This document shows, in pieces, positions 7,801-17,929 of a stretch of DNA of 64,000 nt. Under the pieces are notes generated by a model. That model had not been told where the DNA came from, ran no database searches, and saw only the letters and a list, made by a program, of their open reading frames with translations. Position 1 is the stretch's first letter, and each line of letters opens with the position of its first letter. The position numbers and the translations under genes were made by a program. This DNA is from Rhodococcus rhodnii. GTDB lineage: Bacteria; Actinomycetota; Actinomycetes; Mycobacteriales; Pseudonocardiaceae. Location: assembly GCA_000720375.1 (NCBI GenBank), contig JOAA01000034.1:1-64000 (forward strand), read 5' to 3'.

Positions 7801-10800
7801 ATGAAACGTAAGCAGCGTCGCTTGCGGCTGGTCAGCGGCATCCTGGTGGCGGGTCTCGTCGCCGCGGGGATCTCGTCGAGTCCGGCGTCGGCGGCCGACG
7901 GCCCAAATCTGTCCATCGGCAAGGCGGTCACGACGAGCGGTACCCAGGGCGGATACCCGGCCGGCAACGTCAATGACGGCAACGCTCAGACGTATTGGGA
8001 GAGCACGAACAACGCGCTCCCGCAATGGGTTCAAGTCGATCTCGGCAGCAGCGTCAGCGTCAACCAGGTGGTGCTGAAACTGCCTGGCTCGTGGGGTGCT
8101 CGCACGCAGACTCTCAGCGTGCAGGGCGGTACCGACGCCGCCAGCTTCACCTCGTTGTCCGCTTCGGCGGGGCACGTGTTCTCGCCGTCCTCGGCCAACA
8201 CTGTGACCATCGATTTCCCTGCTACGACCGTGCGTTACGTGCGGGTCCACGTCACCGCGAACACCGGCTGGCCTGCGGCGCAGGTCTCGGAATTCGAGAC
8301 CTACGGGCCCGGCAGCGAGCCGCCGCCGGGTGGAGGAGAAGGCAACGTAGCTGCGGGCAAGCCGGTCGAGGCCAACTCGCATGTGCACAACTTTGTCGCG
8401 GCCAATGCCAATGACAACAACGTGGGCACGTACTGGGAGTCCGCTGGTTTCGACGGGAACCTGACGGTCAAGCTGGGGTCGAACGCGGACATCAGCTCGG
8501 TGATCGTCAAGCTCAACCCCGACCCCATCTGGGGACCGCGCACCCAGACCATCGAAGTGCTCGGCCGGGAACAGTCGGCGGCCTCGTTCTCCCCGCTGAA
8601 AGCCTTGGCGCAGTATGCATTCAGCCCGTCATCCGGGAACACGGTGACCATTCCGGTGACCGGGCGGGTGGCCGATCTGCGGCTGCGTTTCACGGCTAAC
8701 ACCGGCGCACCTGGCGGACAGGTAGGCGAGCTGCTGGTGATGGGAACGGCCGCGCCGAACCCGGACCTGACGGTGTCGGCGTTGTCCTGGACTCCGGCGT
8801 CGCCCTCGGAAACCGACACCATCACCGTCCGCGCGACCGTGCAGAACATCGGGTCAGCGGCTGCGGGAGCGACCACGGTCAACGTCAGCCTCGGCAGCGT
8901 TGTCGCAGGTAGTGCCCCTGTGTCTGGCCTGGCTGCCGGTGCGTCGACCACGGTCACGGTGGACGTCGGCAGACGCGCGATGGGCAGCTACGCCGTCACG
9001 TCTGTTGTCGATCCAAGCAACGCAATTGTTGAACAGAATGATGGCAACAACAGCCTGACGGCGTCCTCGCAGCTCGTCGTTGCCCAGGCACCCGGCCCTG
9101 ACCTGCTGATCACCAACATCACGTCGAACCCACCCAACCCGGCTGTCGGTGCTCCCGTCACCTTCACGGTCTCCGTCAACAACCGCGGCACCACGGCGTC
9201 CGCCGCGACGGTGACACGCCTGACGGTCGGCGGCACGACGTTGAACACCAACACGTCGTCCATCGCCGCCGGTGCGACCGTCAACGTACCTGTCACCGGC
9301 AGTTGGACCGCCACAAGCGGCGGCGCCACGATCACCGCGACCGCCGACGCGACCAACGTCGTCACCGAAACGAACGAGACCAACAACTCGCTGTCGAAGG
9401 CGATCGTGGTTGGCCGTGGCGCGGCGTTGCCTTACGTCGAATACGAGGCAGAAGCCGCGAACTACCAGGGAACCCTGCTGCAGACCGATCCGCTGCGCAC
9501 CTTCGGGCACACCAATTTCGCGACCGAGTCGTCGGGCCGTCAGTCGGTGCGGCTGACCAACACGGGCCAGTTCGTCGAGTTCACGTCGACCAACGCGGCG
9601 AACTCGATCGTTGTGCGCAACTCCATCCCGGACGCGCCGAGCGGCGGCGGTATCGACGCGACGATCAGCTTGTACATCAACGGGAACTTCGCCCAGAAGG
9701 TTTCGTTGTCGTCCAAGCACAGCTGGCTGTACGGAACCACCGACGACCCCGAGGGCCTGACGAACAGCCCACAAGCCAACGCTCGCAGGCTGTTCGACGA
9801 GTCGCACGCCCTGCTGTCCACTTCGTACCCGCCGGGCACGAAGTTCCGGCTGCAGCGCGACGCGTCCGATACGGCCGCGTTCTACATCATCGACCTGATC
9901 GACCTAGAGCAGGTCGCGCCGCCGGCAAGCCAGCCGTCCGGATGCACGTCGATCACGTCGTACGGCGCTATCCCGAACGACGGCATCGATGACACCACGG
10001 CGATCCAGAAAGCGGTGACCGACGACCAGAACGGCGTGATCAGCTGCGTGTGGATCCCGGCGGGGCAGTGGCGGCAGGAGCAGAAGATCCTGACCGACGA
10101 CCCACTCAACCGCGGCCAGTACAACCAGGTCGGGATCAGCAACGTGACGATCCGTGGCGCGGGCATGTGGCACTCGCAGCTGTACACGCTGACCGAGCCG
10201 CAGAACGCCGGCGGCATCAACCACCCGCACGAAGGGAACTTCGGCTTCGACATCGACAAGAACGTGCAGATCTCGGACATCGCGATCTTCGGGTCGGGCC
10301 GTATCCGCGGCGGCGGCGGAGCGGAAGGCGGCGTGGGCCTCAACGGCCGCTTCGGCACCGGGACGAAGATCAGCAACGTCTGGATCGAACACGCGAACGT
10401 CGGTGTCTGGGTGGGAAGGGACTTCGACAACATCCCGGAGCTGTGGGGACCGGCCGACGGCCTGGAGTTCACCGGGATGCGGATCCGTAACACCTACGCG
10501 GACGGCATCAACTTCACCAACGGAACCCGCAACTCCCGCGTGTTCAACTCGTCCTTCCGGACAACGGGTGACGACTCACTGGCGGTGTGGGCCAACAGAT
10601 ACGTGAAGGACCCGGCGGTGGACATCGCGCACGACAACAGTTTCGTGAACAACACGATCCAACTGCCATGGCGCGCGAACGGAGCGGCGATCTACGGAGG
10701 CTACAACAACAAGATCGAGAACAACCTGATCTACGACACGATGAACTACCCGGGCATCATGCTGGCGACAGATCACGACCCACTGCCCTTCAGTGGACAG

Positions 10801-11157
10801 ACGTTGATCGCCAACAACGGCCTGTACCGCGCGGGCGGCGTGTTCTGGGGCGAAGCCCAGAAATTCGGCGCGATCACCCTGTTCGCCCAGAACCGCGACA
10901 TCACCGGCGTAACGATCCGCGACACGGAAATCGTCGACTCGACGTATGACGGCATCCAGTTCAAAGGCGGCGGAGGAAACATGCCGAACGTCGCCATCAC
11001 AGGCGTCCGAATCGACAAATCCAACAACGGCGCCGGAATTCTGGCGCAGGGAAGCGCTCGCGGAAGCGCGACCCTGAACAACGTGACCATCACGAACTCG
11101 GCCAACGGAAACATCGTGGTCGAACCAGGATCCAGCTTCACCATCACCGGAGGCTGA
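7801..11157 (+). CDS. Secreted GH87 alpha-1,3-glucanase (mycodextranase family), multi-domain
   Basis: ATG 7801 follows AGAGGA. The 1118-residue protein has a signal peptide cleaved near ASA31. Two discoidin (F5/8 type C) modules follow (about 35-170 and 180-315), then two CARDB-type beta domains (about 321-432 and 433-540), a CBM6-like module (about 545-712), and a right-handed beta-helix catalytic domain from about 714. The GH87 acid triad fits: D901, then D924 and D925 in TTGDDS, with the same 23/24-residue spacing known for the Paenibacillus enzyme. The expected activity is hydrolysis of alpha-1,3-glucan of fungal walls or dental-type glucans outside the cell. The gene stands alone, flanked by a terminator. 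Confidence 0.85.
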   Translation: MKRKQRRLRLVSGILVAGLVAAGISSSPASAADGPNLSIGKAVTTSGTQGGYPAGNVNDGNAQTYWESTNNALPQWVQVDLGSSVSVNQVVLKLPGSWGARTQTLSVQGGTDAASFTSLSASAGHVFSPSSANTVTIDFPATTVRYVRVHVTANTGWPAAQVSEFETYGPGSEPPPGGGEGNVAAGKPVEANSHVHNFVAANANDNNVGTYWESAGFDGNLTVKLGSNADISSVIVKLNPDPIWGPRTQTIEVLGREQSAASFSPLKALAQYAFSPSSGNTVTIPVTGRVADLRLRFTANTGAPGGQVGELLVMGTAAPNPDLTVSALSWTPASPSETDTITVRATVQNIGSAAAGATTVNVSLGSVVAGSAPVSGLAAGASTTVTVDVGRRAMGSYAVTSVVDPSNAIVEQNDGNNSLTASSQLVVAQAPGPDLLITNITSNPPNPAVGAPVTFTVSVNNRGTTASAATVTRLTVGGTTLNTNTSSIAAGATVNVPVTGSWTATSGGATITATADATNVVTETNETNNSLSKAIVVGRGAALPYVEYEAEAANYQGTLLQTDPLRTFGHTNFATESSGRQSVRLTNTGQFVEFTSTNAANSIVVRNSIPDAPSGGGIDATISLYINGNFAQKVSLSSKHSWLYGTTDDPEGLTNSPQANARRLFDESHALLSTSYPPGTKFRLQRDASDTAAFYIIDLIDLEQVAPPASQPSGCTSITSYGAIPNDGIDDTTAIQKAVTDDQNGVISCVWIPAGQWRQEQKILTDDPLNRGQYNQVGISNVTIRGAGMWHSQLYTLTEPQNAGGINHPHEGNFGFDIDKNVQISDIAIFGSGRIRGGGGAEGGVGLNGRFGTGTKISNVWIEHANVGVWVGRDFDNIPELWGPADGLEFTGMRIRNTYADGINFTNGTRNSRVFNSSFRTTGDDSLAVWANRYVKDPAVDIAHDNSFVNNTIQLPWRANGAAIYGGYNNKIENNLIYDTMNYPGIMLATDHDPLPFSGQTLIANNGLYRAGGVFWGEAQKFGAITLFAQNRDITGVTIRDTEIVDSTYDGIQFKGGGGNMPNVAITGVRIDKSNNGAGILAQGSARGSATLNNVTITNSANGNIVVEPGSSFTITGG

Positions 11158-11166
11158 TGTTGTCGA

Positions 11167-11194
11167 GGTGGGCCGGTCCCCGGACCGGTCCACC
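11167..11194. terminator. Bidirectional hairpin terminator
   Basis: A 13-bp stem with one G-T pair (GGTGGGCCGGTCC / GGACCGGTCCACC) and a two-base loop lies between the convergent ends of the GH87 gene (11157) and the NACHT gene (11196). There is no clear U-tract, which is usual in high-GC actinomycetes. Confidence 0.6.
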
Positions 11195-11195
11195 C

Positions 11196-14100
11196 TCAGT
11201 ACTCGGCGAAATGAACCTTCACCCGAGGAGAAAGCTCTGTCAGTCCTTGATATTCACTCTTTTTGTCTTTCATAAGCCACAAGTGTCGGAGTGCGCGTTG
11301 ATGTACTAGCGGTCGCAGATCCCGGACCGGGTTTCCAATGAGGTAGAGATCAGTCAACGTGAGGCGGGACAGTGGTGCGAGATCGACGAAGCTGGGCATG
11401 TTGCCCAGCTGCAGATCTTGGACCTTGGGAAACAGGTCTGCGATCTGGTCCATCAAATCGGTGACGTCGCTGTCCACGAGGTGCAGCATTTCCAGATCTC
11501 GCATGTGGCGGATCGGGGCGACTGTGGACAGACGGGGTGCCCTGTGGAGAACCAGATGTTTAAGCTTGTGCATGTTCGTGAGAACTTCAAAATCCGAAAT
11601 TTCCTGCATCTCGTCGATAGCCAAGCTGATCAGGTCGGTGTGGCGTTCGAGGAAAGCGATGTTTGACCGGACACTTTCCTGGTAAAGAACCAGATATTGG
11701 AGGTGTCGCAGTCCGCGCAGCGTCGATTCTCGGGTATATCGGTGCGCCGTCCTCAGCAGGAGTTTCCAGAGTAGGATGATCGGAGATCGGGCCGAGGTCG
11801 ATCACGCCGGTGCATCCATGCGCCCAGAACCCGGTGAGGGGGCGCAGGCCCGTGAGAAATGTCAGGTCCGTGACCTCGTCATGCATCGGCAGGTTGACTT
11901 CGAGTCGGACTTGCTCCGGCAACCTGTCCACATAGGGCAGGAGGCGGCGTGTCTGGATCACCATACTGGACGCGTGTAAGGCAGGGTTGGCAAGAATCTC
12001 GTCGGCATAGCGGGCCGGGTCGAAATACTGCCAGCCATGCACAAGCTCTTGCTGTACCGCTGGTCTTGGGTCGTTGGCGTAGCGGGCCAGACGGCTCAGC
12101 GCCTCCGAGTTGCAGGTGAGTGCTGCCGCGCGGACAGTCGCCACGGCAGCGGCTTCGGACAACCCGTCGAGCGCGTCCGGTAGATACCGCAGCACTCGGT
12201 GCCCCATCGCTGACAGGGACCTGGCTTCCCGGATGCCCCTTGGCGGCACCAGGCACTCGGTGATCATCCGGTCGATCCGCTTGCGGACATCGGGATCGAG
12301 GTCGGTGACTGTTTCGAGACACGCCGCTGCCAGCAGCCGCAGGTGGCGAGCGTGGCGGGGTTCGGCTTCGGCCCTATCCAGGATCGCGGTCAGCAGGTCA
12401 CGTGACTGGGAACGCTTGGCATGGCCACACGCCATGACGATCGTCTCACGCCACGCGTCGAGGTGGGCGTGGCCGGCGAGCGTGTCTATGTGTTCTTCCT
12501 CGGTGGCTTCGCTCGCGGCCAGGTACTCCTGGAATGTCCGGTGCACGAAGTCGATCCGGCCAGGTACCGGCTCGCGAATGATCCCACTGCGTTCCAACAG
12601 GTGATCGAGGACGGCTTTGGGATCCTCGTCCACGTTCGGCATCGCCGGGAGCTTGCGCGTGACGTGAGTGAGGGCCCGGGTGCGATGGAGTTCAGTGCGA
12701 TTGCCCAGGGTCAGCCGCCATGCCAAGTCGCGCAACAACACGGTCTTCTCGGCGACGTCAAGCAAGCCGGAGATCTGGCGTTCGGCATCGCGCAGATCCA
12801 CCAGCATGGCGATCGCCGCGCGGTACAGTTCCATCCGGTTGCGCGGCAACTCGGCCGTGCGGACCAGGTTCAAGGCACACAGCATCGCGCACAGCAGCGG
12901 GTTCGCAGCCAGCTCGCGCAGATGTGGCCGAGCGTCGAGCTGAGCCAACAGTCTGCGTTGGGCCTCGTCCAGTTCCACTGGTTCGCCCGAAACGGCCTCG
13001 GCGCCCGCCGCCGCTTCGTGCCACCGGTTGAGAAACAGCCGGACGTCCCCAGCCGACATCTGTTCCAACATCACCGCCGAGAATTCCTCGTCGGCAAGCC
13101 ACCTCTCCTCGGCCGCCGCAGGCCGTGCGGTCACGACCACTCGGACTTTCGGGTACGTGGCCACCAACTCGCTCAGCCACGAACGGACCGCACCTCGCTG
13201 ACGTGCCGGGATCTCGTCCACACCGTCGACCAGCATGAGGGCTCGGCCGGAGCGCAGACAGCGATGCACCCACCCGTCAGGCATGATCCCGGCCAGCCAA
13301 CTCGCCGTGTGATCAAGGAAGTGCTCAGGTCGTGGCAACTCCACACCGACGTAGCGGCGCAACCGAATCGGGAACGGCACGCATCGGTTCCACGGCTCGA
13401 GCGCTCCGGTGAACCCCCGGCGAGCGGCAGTGACGGCGATCCAGTCCAACAGAGTGGTTTTGCCTGAGCCCGCATCGCCCCGAACGAGGGTACGTCGAGT
13501 CGCGCCGATCGCCGCCTCCACACGGACACTGCTTGTCTGGACCCGCTCCATGGCGTGGCCGAACCACTGCTCGGTGAGCCGGTCAGGACCGTGTTCCCGG
13601 GTTCTACGGTCGGACACTGTCAGACTGAAATAGGCGACACTCAACGCCAACCGTGGCTTGTTGCGCATGCTCAGGCCCAGCAGCTCAAGACGATCGAGGC
13701 GATCGGCTAGATAGCGCAGGTACTCGGCTTCGAACTCGTCATCATGGGTCGTCCCGCGTGGGGCGTCGAGGCTGGTACGCGGTGTGTGGGCCAGGATGTC
13801 CGCGACCTGAGCCACCACTGTGGACAGACGATCCAGCACCTCGGCCAAGGCGCGCGGCTGGAACGCGGGCAGCTGGCGGACCACCGACACCAAGTACCGG
13901 CATCCCTGGTCGACCAGCCGTTCGTACAACACAACACCGGCCGCGGAGAGCCCGGCACCGCGTGGCACGGTCCGGCGGATGCCGCGGGCCAGGATTTCCG
14001 GGTCGGCATCCGCCGCGAACAGCGCTTCGTCGGACAGGTCCGTGGCCTGCAGTGCATCGACCGCGGCCGATGCCGCCGCCGCGACCTCGTTGTCCGGTAG

Positions 14101-14388
14101 GTCCCTGAATTCCACGGCCAGGAACGACTCGAGCTGTTCGGCCGCACCGAGTCCGATACTTTCGAGCGCATTGGCCAGCTTGCCCCGACTGAGCGGGCTA
14201 CTCAGCTCCGCGGCCGCCAGCTCAGCGAGACTCGATGCACGCTCACCGGCTGCGCGACGTCGTCTCAGCCATTCACGGGCGGCGTGCTGTGCGACGGCCT
14301 GTCCGACCTTGACCGCTGCGGCTTCCAGTCCGATGAGTCGACTCCCTCGAACGACGCGTGCATCCGTCTGTCGCCCGCGGAGAGCCAC
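11196..14388 (-). pseudogene. NACHT-LRR (NLR-like STAND) protein, copy A, frameshifted
   Basis: Two overlapping frames together encode about 1060 residues. In order they hold an N-terminal helical domain (about 20-230) like those of bacterial NACHT proteins, a NACHT NTPase with Walker A GDAGSGKT (near 303) and Walker B LMLVDGVDEI (near 385), a helical region, and C-terminal leucine-rich-like repeats. Near 11757-11762 the frame breaks (GAA ACT C CTG CTG on the coding strand). Skipping one base restores the LRR region, which continues to 11196 and aligns with copy B (31665-34893). Without correction the protein ends at 11587 with a nonsense tail. It starts 11 bp after a 142-aa gene. Bacterial NACHT proteins of this kind defend against phage; that role is inferred here. 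The shift may be a mutation or a sequence error. Confidence 0.8.
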
Positions 14389-14399
14389 GGGTTACGGGT

Positions 14400-14828
14400 T
14401 TAGCCTGAACGGCGGAAGGCCTGGAACTCGTACTCCTCGACGTAGAAGACAACGAGCACATCCTGCGTGCCCGACAGCAGCGTGACCTCTTCGCTGCGGA
14501 CCTTCACGATCTGCTCAAGCCAGTCAGGCACTACCGCCCGCACCGACAGCCACGGGAAAAGCGAGAGCCCGGTCGAGACGTACCACCGGTCGCACAGGCC
14601 GGATAACTCCATGAAATCCCGCATCCAGCCCGCGACATCCGGGCCGGTCAACGGCAAGGTCGCGTCGGGGACGGCTGTGGTGGGGCGCGTTGCGTCGAGG
14701 GCGGGACGGACCCAGTTGGGCAGTGCGGCCCACTGGACGAATCCGTCGGGCTCCAATGTGGACAGGCGGTCGTGCAGGGTCTTGGCCCGCATCAACTGAA
14801 CGCGCCGGTTCTGGGCCTCGGATCGCAT
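14400..14828 (-). CDS. Uncharacterised 142-aa protein upstream of NACHT copy A
   Basis: This 142-residue soluble protein has no signal peptide or membrane segment. It is rich in Trp and acidic residues (WAALPNWVRP, WMRDFMELSG, FPWLSVRAVVPDWLEQIVKV) and looks like a compact alpha/beta fold. It ends 11 bp before the NACHT start on the same strand, so the two are almost certainly co-transcribed. Copy B of the NACHT gene has no such partner. It could be an accessory, inhibitor or sensor of the NACHT protein, but no family was recognised. It is divergent from the ABC transporter at 14932. Confidence 0.7.
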   Translation of the reverse strand: MRSEAQNRRVQLMRAKTLHDRLSTLEPDGFVQWAALPNWVRPALDATRPTTAVPDATLPLTGPDVAGWMRDFMELSGLCDRWYVSTGLSLFPWLSVRAVVPDWLEQIVKVRSEEVTLLSGTQDVLVVFYVEEYEFQAFRRSG

Positions 14829-14931
14829 CGGAGAAGATCATACCGCTGTTCGGTCCAGCGCGGATAATCAATCGCAGTATCGCCCCCGACACGGCACCAT
14901 TGGCGGTTCCGCTGTTTTTGGAAGGGGAAGC

Positions 14932-16704
14932 ATGACAGCGCGCCGACAAGCCGTCTTGCTGGCACTTCGATACTACTGGGACGAACTGGTCCGACTCAGA
15001 CGATATTCCCTGCCCGCACTCGTCTTTCCCGCCCTCGGCAACACTTGCATCCTGTACATCGCCCCGCTCGTCGTCGCCCGGCTGGCCGGTCATCTGGCTG
15101 ACGGCGGCACGGATGTTCTGCCGTACGTCGCGGCATTCTTCGGGTTGATGTTGCTTGCCGAGGTTTTCTGGCGCATCGGCATCCACATGCTCAACCGTGC
15201 CGAAGGGTTGGGCAGTGAACACCTCAACACCGTCGGCATGAATGCGCTGCTGGCCAAGGACGCGGCGTTCTTCCACGACAACTTCGCCGGTTCGCTGACC
15301 AAGCGGGAGCTCAGCTTCGCGAGCCGGTTCGTGGACATCGTCGACACTTTGGCCTTTTCGGTCATCGCGAGCATCATTCCGCTCGGGTTCGCGTCGGTCG
15401 TGTTGTGGACATACGATCCGCTGCTGGTGTTGCTGCTCGTCGGCATGATCGCGGTCACCGGGCTGCTGATCGCACCGATGATCCGGCGGCGGCAGGAGAT
15501 GGTCGACAACCGGGAGGCCGCCATCGCGCGGGTTTCCGGACACGTCGCCGACAGCTTGACCAACATGGAAACCGTGCGTGCCTTCGCCGCCGAGGACCGG
15601 GAAGCGGCCGAGCACAAGGCACGAGTCGCCGAGCACCGCAGGCTCGCGCTGCGCGCGTGGGACTACGCCAACCTCAAGATCGACATGGTGGTCGCGCCGC
15701 TTTTGGTGCTCACCAACGCTTTGGGGCTGCTCGTCGCGGTCAGCCTCGGCAACATCGGGGTCGAGGAGGTCGTGGTGACGTTCACGTACTTCACGGCCGC
15801 GACCCGGATCATGTTCGAGTTCAACTCGATCTACCGGCGGCTGGAGAGCTCGCTGACCGAGGCGGCCCAGTTCACCGAGCTGCTGCTGGACCCGCCGACC
15901 GTGCTGGACCCCGACAACCCCGAGAAACTCAGCCACGCGGGAGCGGAAGTCCGGTTCGACAACGTCTCCTTCACGCACGCGGGAACGTCGTCGCCGCTGT
16001 TCGCGGGGCTGAACCTGACCGTGCCGAGTGGAACGAAGGTCGGTCTGGTCGGACGGTCCGGCGGCGGCAAGAGCACGCTGACCAAGCTCTTGTTGCGCAT
16101 GATGGACATCGAGGGTGGCCGGATCCTGATCGGCGATCAGGACATCAGCAAGCTGAAACAGGCCGACCTGCGCAGCCTCATCGCGTATGTCCCACAGGAT
16201 CCGGCGATGTTCCACCGGACGCTCAAGCAGAACATCGCGTTCGCCCGGCCCGGCGCCAGTGAGGAGGAGATCGTGCGCGCGGCCAAAGCGGCGCATGTCA
16301 CCGAGTTCGCGGCCGATCTGCCGCAGGGGTTCGACACGCTTGTCGGTGAGCGAGGCGTGAAACTGTCCGGCGGGCAACGGCAACGGGTCGCCCTTGCCCG
16401 CGCGATCCTGCGGGACGCGCCGATCCTGCTGCTCGACGAAGCGACGAGCGCGCTGGACTCGGAGAGTGAAGTCCTTGTCCAGCAGGCACTCTGGCGGCTC
16501 ATGGAAGGACGGACCGCGATCGTGGTCGCGCACCGGCTGAGCACGGTCGCGCAGATGGACCAACTGGTCGTGCTGGATCGCGGCGAGATCGTCGAGCAAG
16601 GCAGTCACGCCGAACTGCTTGAGCTCGGCGGCACCTACGCCAGGCTCTGGCAGCACCAGTCCGGTGGATTCCTCGAAGACACCGAGGAAGCGGTCAGTCG
16701 ATAA
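14932..16704 (+). CDS. ABC transporter, fused permease and ATPase (exporter type)
   Basis: The 590-residue half-transporter has six N-terminal membrane helices (about 25-310) and a C-terminal ATPase. The ATPase carries Walker A GRSGGGKST, the Q-loop (YVPQDPAMF), signature LSGGQRQRVALARAIL, Walker B ILLLDEATSALDS and the switch His (VVAHRLSTV). A half-transporter must dimerise, here probably with itself because no partner gene adjoins. GGAAGGGG precedes the ATG. Substrate unknown; drug, lipid or peptide export is possible. The gene ends 11 bp inside the convergent P450 gene. Confidence 0.92.
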   Translation: MTARRQAVLLALRYYWDELVRLRRYSLPALVFPALGNTCILYIAPLVVARLAGHLADGGTDVLPYVAAFFGLMLLAEVFWRIGIHMLNRAEGLGSEHLNTVGMNALLAKDAAFFHDNFAGSLTKRELSFASRFVDIVDTLAFSVIASIIPLGFASVVLWTYDPLLVLLLVGMIAVTGLLIAPMIRRRQEMVDNREAAIARVSGHVADSLTNMETVRAFAAEDREAAEHKARVAEHRRLALRAWDYANLKIDMVVAPLLVLTNALGLLVAVSLGNIGVEEVVVTFTYFTAATRIMFEFNSIYRRLESSLTEAAQFTELLLDPPTVLDPDNPEKLSHAGAEVRFDNVSFTHAGTSSPLFAGLNLTVPSGTKVGLVGRSGGGKSTLTKLLLRMMDIEGGRILIGDQDISKLKQADLRSLIAYVPQDPAMFHRTLKQNIAFARPGASEEEIVRAAKAAHVTEFAADLPQGFDTLVGERGVKLSGGQRQRVALARAILRDAPILLLDEATSALDSESEVLVQQALWRLMEGRTAIVVAHRLSTVAQMDQLVVLDRGEIVEQGSHAELLELGGTYARLWQHQSGGFLEDTEEAVSR

Positions 16705-17878
16705 GCACGTCCAGACGGGTCATCCCGTTGAGGAGCAGGCTCGGATACCGGGCCGGTTCCTCGACGGGATCGGCCAGCCGCAGCTTCGGGAAACGGTCAA
16801 GCAGGTCGTTGATCGCGATCCGGGCTTCGAGCCGGGCCAGCGGTGCGCCGAGACAGTGGTGGATCCCGTGCCCGAAAGCCATGTGCTGGTTGTCCTTCCG
16901 GGCGATGTCCAGCGTTTCGGGGGAGGAGAACCGGGTGGTGTCACGGTTCGCGGCCGACAACGTCGGCAACACGACCTCGCCCGCGGGAATGGTCACGTCA
17001 CCGATCTGCACAGGTGCATTGGTTTTCGCTGGAATGGTGACCATCACCGGGCTGTCGTAACGCAGCAGTTCCTCGACCGCAGACGGCACCAACGACCGGT
17101 CGGCACGGAGTTTGTCCAGTTCGGACGGATGGCTGAGCAGGTTGTACACGCCGGTGGTGATCAGGCTGACCGTGGTTTCGTGACCCGCGATGAGCAGCAG
17201 GAACACCATGGACGTGAGCTCGTCGTCGGTCAGTTTGTCGCCGCCATCGCGCACGGCGATCAAGGCTGACAGCAAGTCTTCCTTAGGCGTGACCCGCCGT
17301 TCCTCGATCATGCCGCGCAACAGCTCGACCATCTCCGCGAGCGCGCCGATGTACGTTTCGGGCGTATTCACCGGACCATTGCTGACGATCATCGACAGCC
17401 GCCGGAAATCATCGCGGTGAAACGACGGCACGCCGATCAGCTCGGAGATCACGGTGACCGGCAGGGGATAGGCGTATCCGTCGACCAGGTCGACCGGTGA
17501 GCCCTCGAGCTCGTCCAGCAGCGAGCCGCTGATCTGTTTGATTCGCGGCTCGAGGTCCTCGATGCGGCGGCGGGTGAACACGGCCGAGACGAGCTTGCGC
17601 AGCCGGGTGTGGTCCGGTGGGTTGGCCGACAGCATGTGCTGGTTTGTCGCGGCGACGAGTTCGGCCGGGACGTGGTCCTGGTGCGGCCCGTCGGTGAACG
17701 ACTTGACGATGTTCGGGTTGGTCAGCGCTTCTCGCGCGGCGGCGTGCCCGGTGATCAGCCACACCGGTACACCCGTGAACAGTTTGACTTTCTGCACCGG
17801 TCCGGTCTCGATCAGCGAGGCGAAACCCGCATGCCGTGCCGTGCCAGTCGGTTCGGTGAAAGGTGAGGCGTCGTTCAC
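16694..17878 (-). CDS. Cytochrome P450
   Basis: The 394-residue soluble P450 has the usual bacterial class I length. The I-helix oxygen-binding motif is AGHETT, the K-helix ExxR is EELLR, and the haem loop is FGHGIHHCLGAPLAR with the Cys ligand near residue 342. The protein should hydroxylate a small molecule using electrons from a separate ferredoxin and reductase; none is encoded nearby. Substrate unknown. Its 3' end overlaps the ABC transporter gene on the other strand by 11 bp. The neighbouring sulfotransferase gene is on the same strand, 52 bp upstream. Confidence 0.93.
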   Translation of the reverse strand: MNDASPFTEPTGTARHAGFASLIETGPVQKVKLFTGVPVWLITGHAAAREALTNPNIVKSFTDGPHQDHVPAELVAATNQHMLSANPPDHTRLRKLVSAVFTRRRIEDLEPRIKQISGSLLDELEGSPVDLVDGYAYPLPVTVISELIGVPSFHRDDFRRLSMIVSNGPVNTPETYIGALAEMVELLRGMIEERRVTPKEDLLSALIAVRDGGDKLTDDELTSMVFLLLIAGHETTVSLITTGVYNLLSHPSELDKLRADRSLVPSAVEELLRYDSPVMVTIPAKTNAPVQIGDVTIPAGEVVLPTLSAANRDTTRFSSPETLDIARKDNQHMAFGHGIHHCLGAPLARLEARIAINDLLDRFPKLRLADPVEEPARYPSLLLNGMTRLDVLID

Positions 17879-17929
17879 CAGTTCACCCTAGAGCGTCTCG
17901 CGCCATTCCCGGGACGCCAGAACGGGCAA

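Noticed and set aside
14524..16656. Very long open frame antisense to the ABC transporter gene (about 700 codons)
   Set aside because: Composition is Arg/Gln/Asp/His-rich, as expected from the complement of a high-GC gene. It has no domains, and the opposite strand has all ABC motifs.
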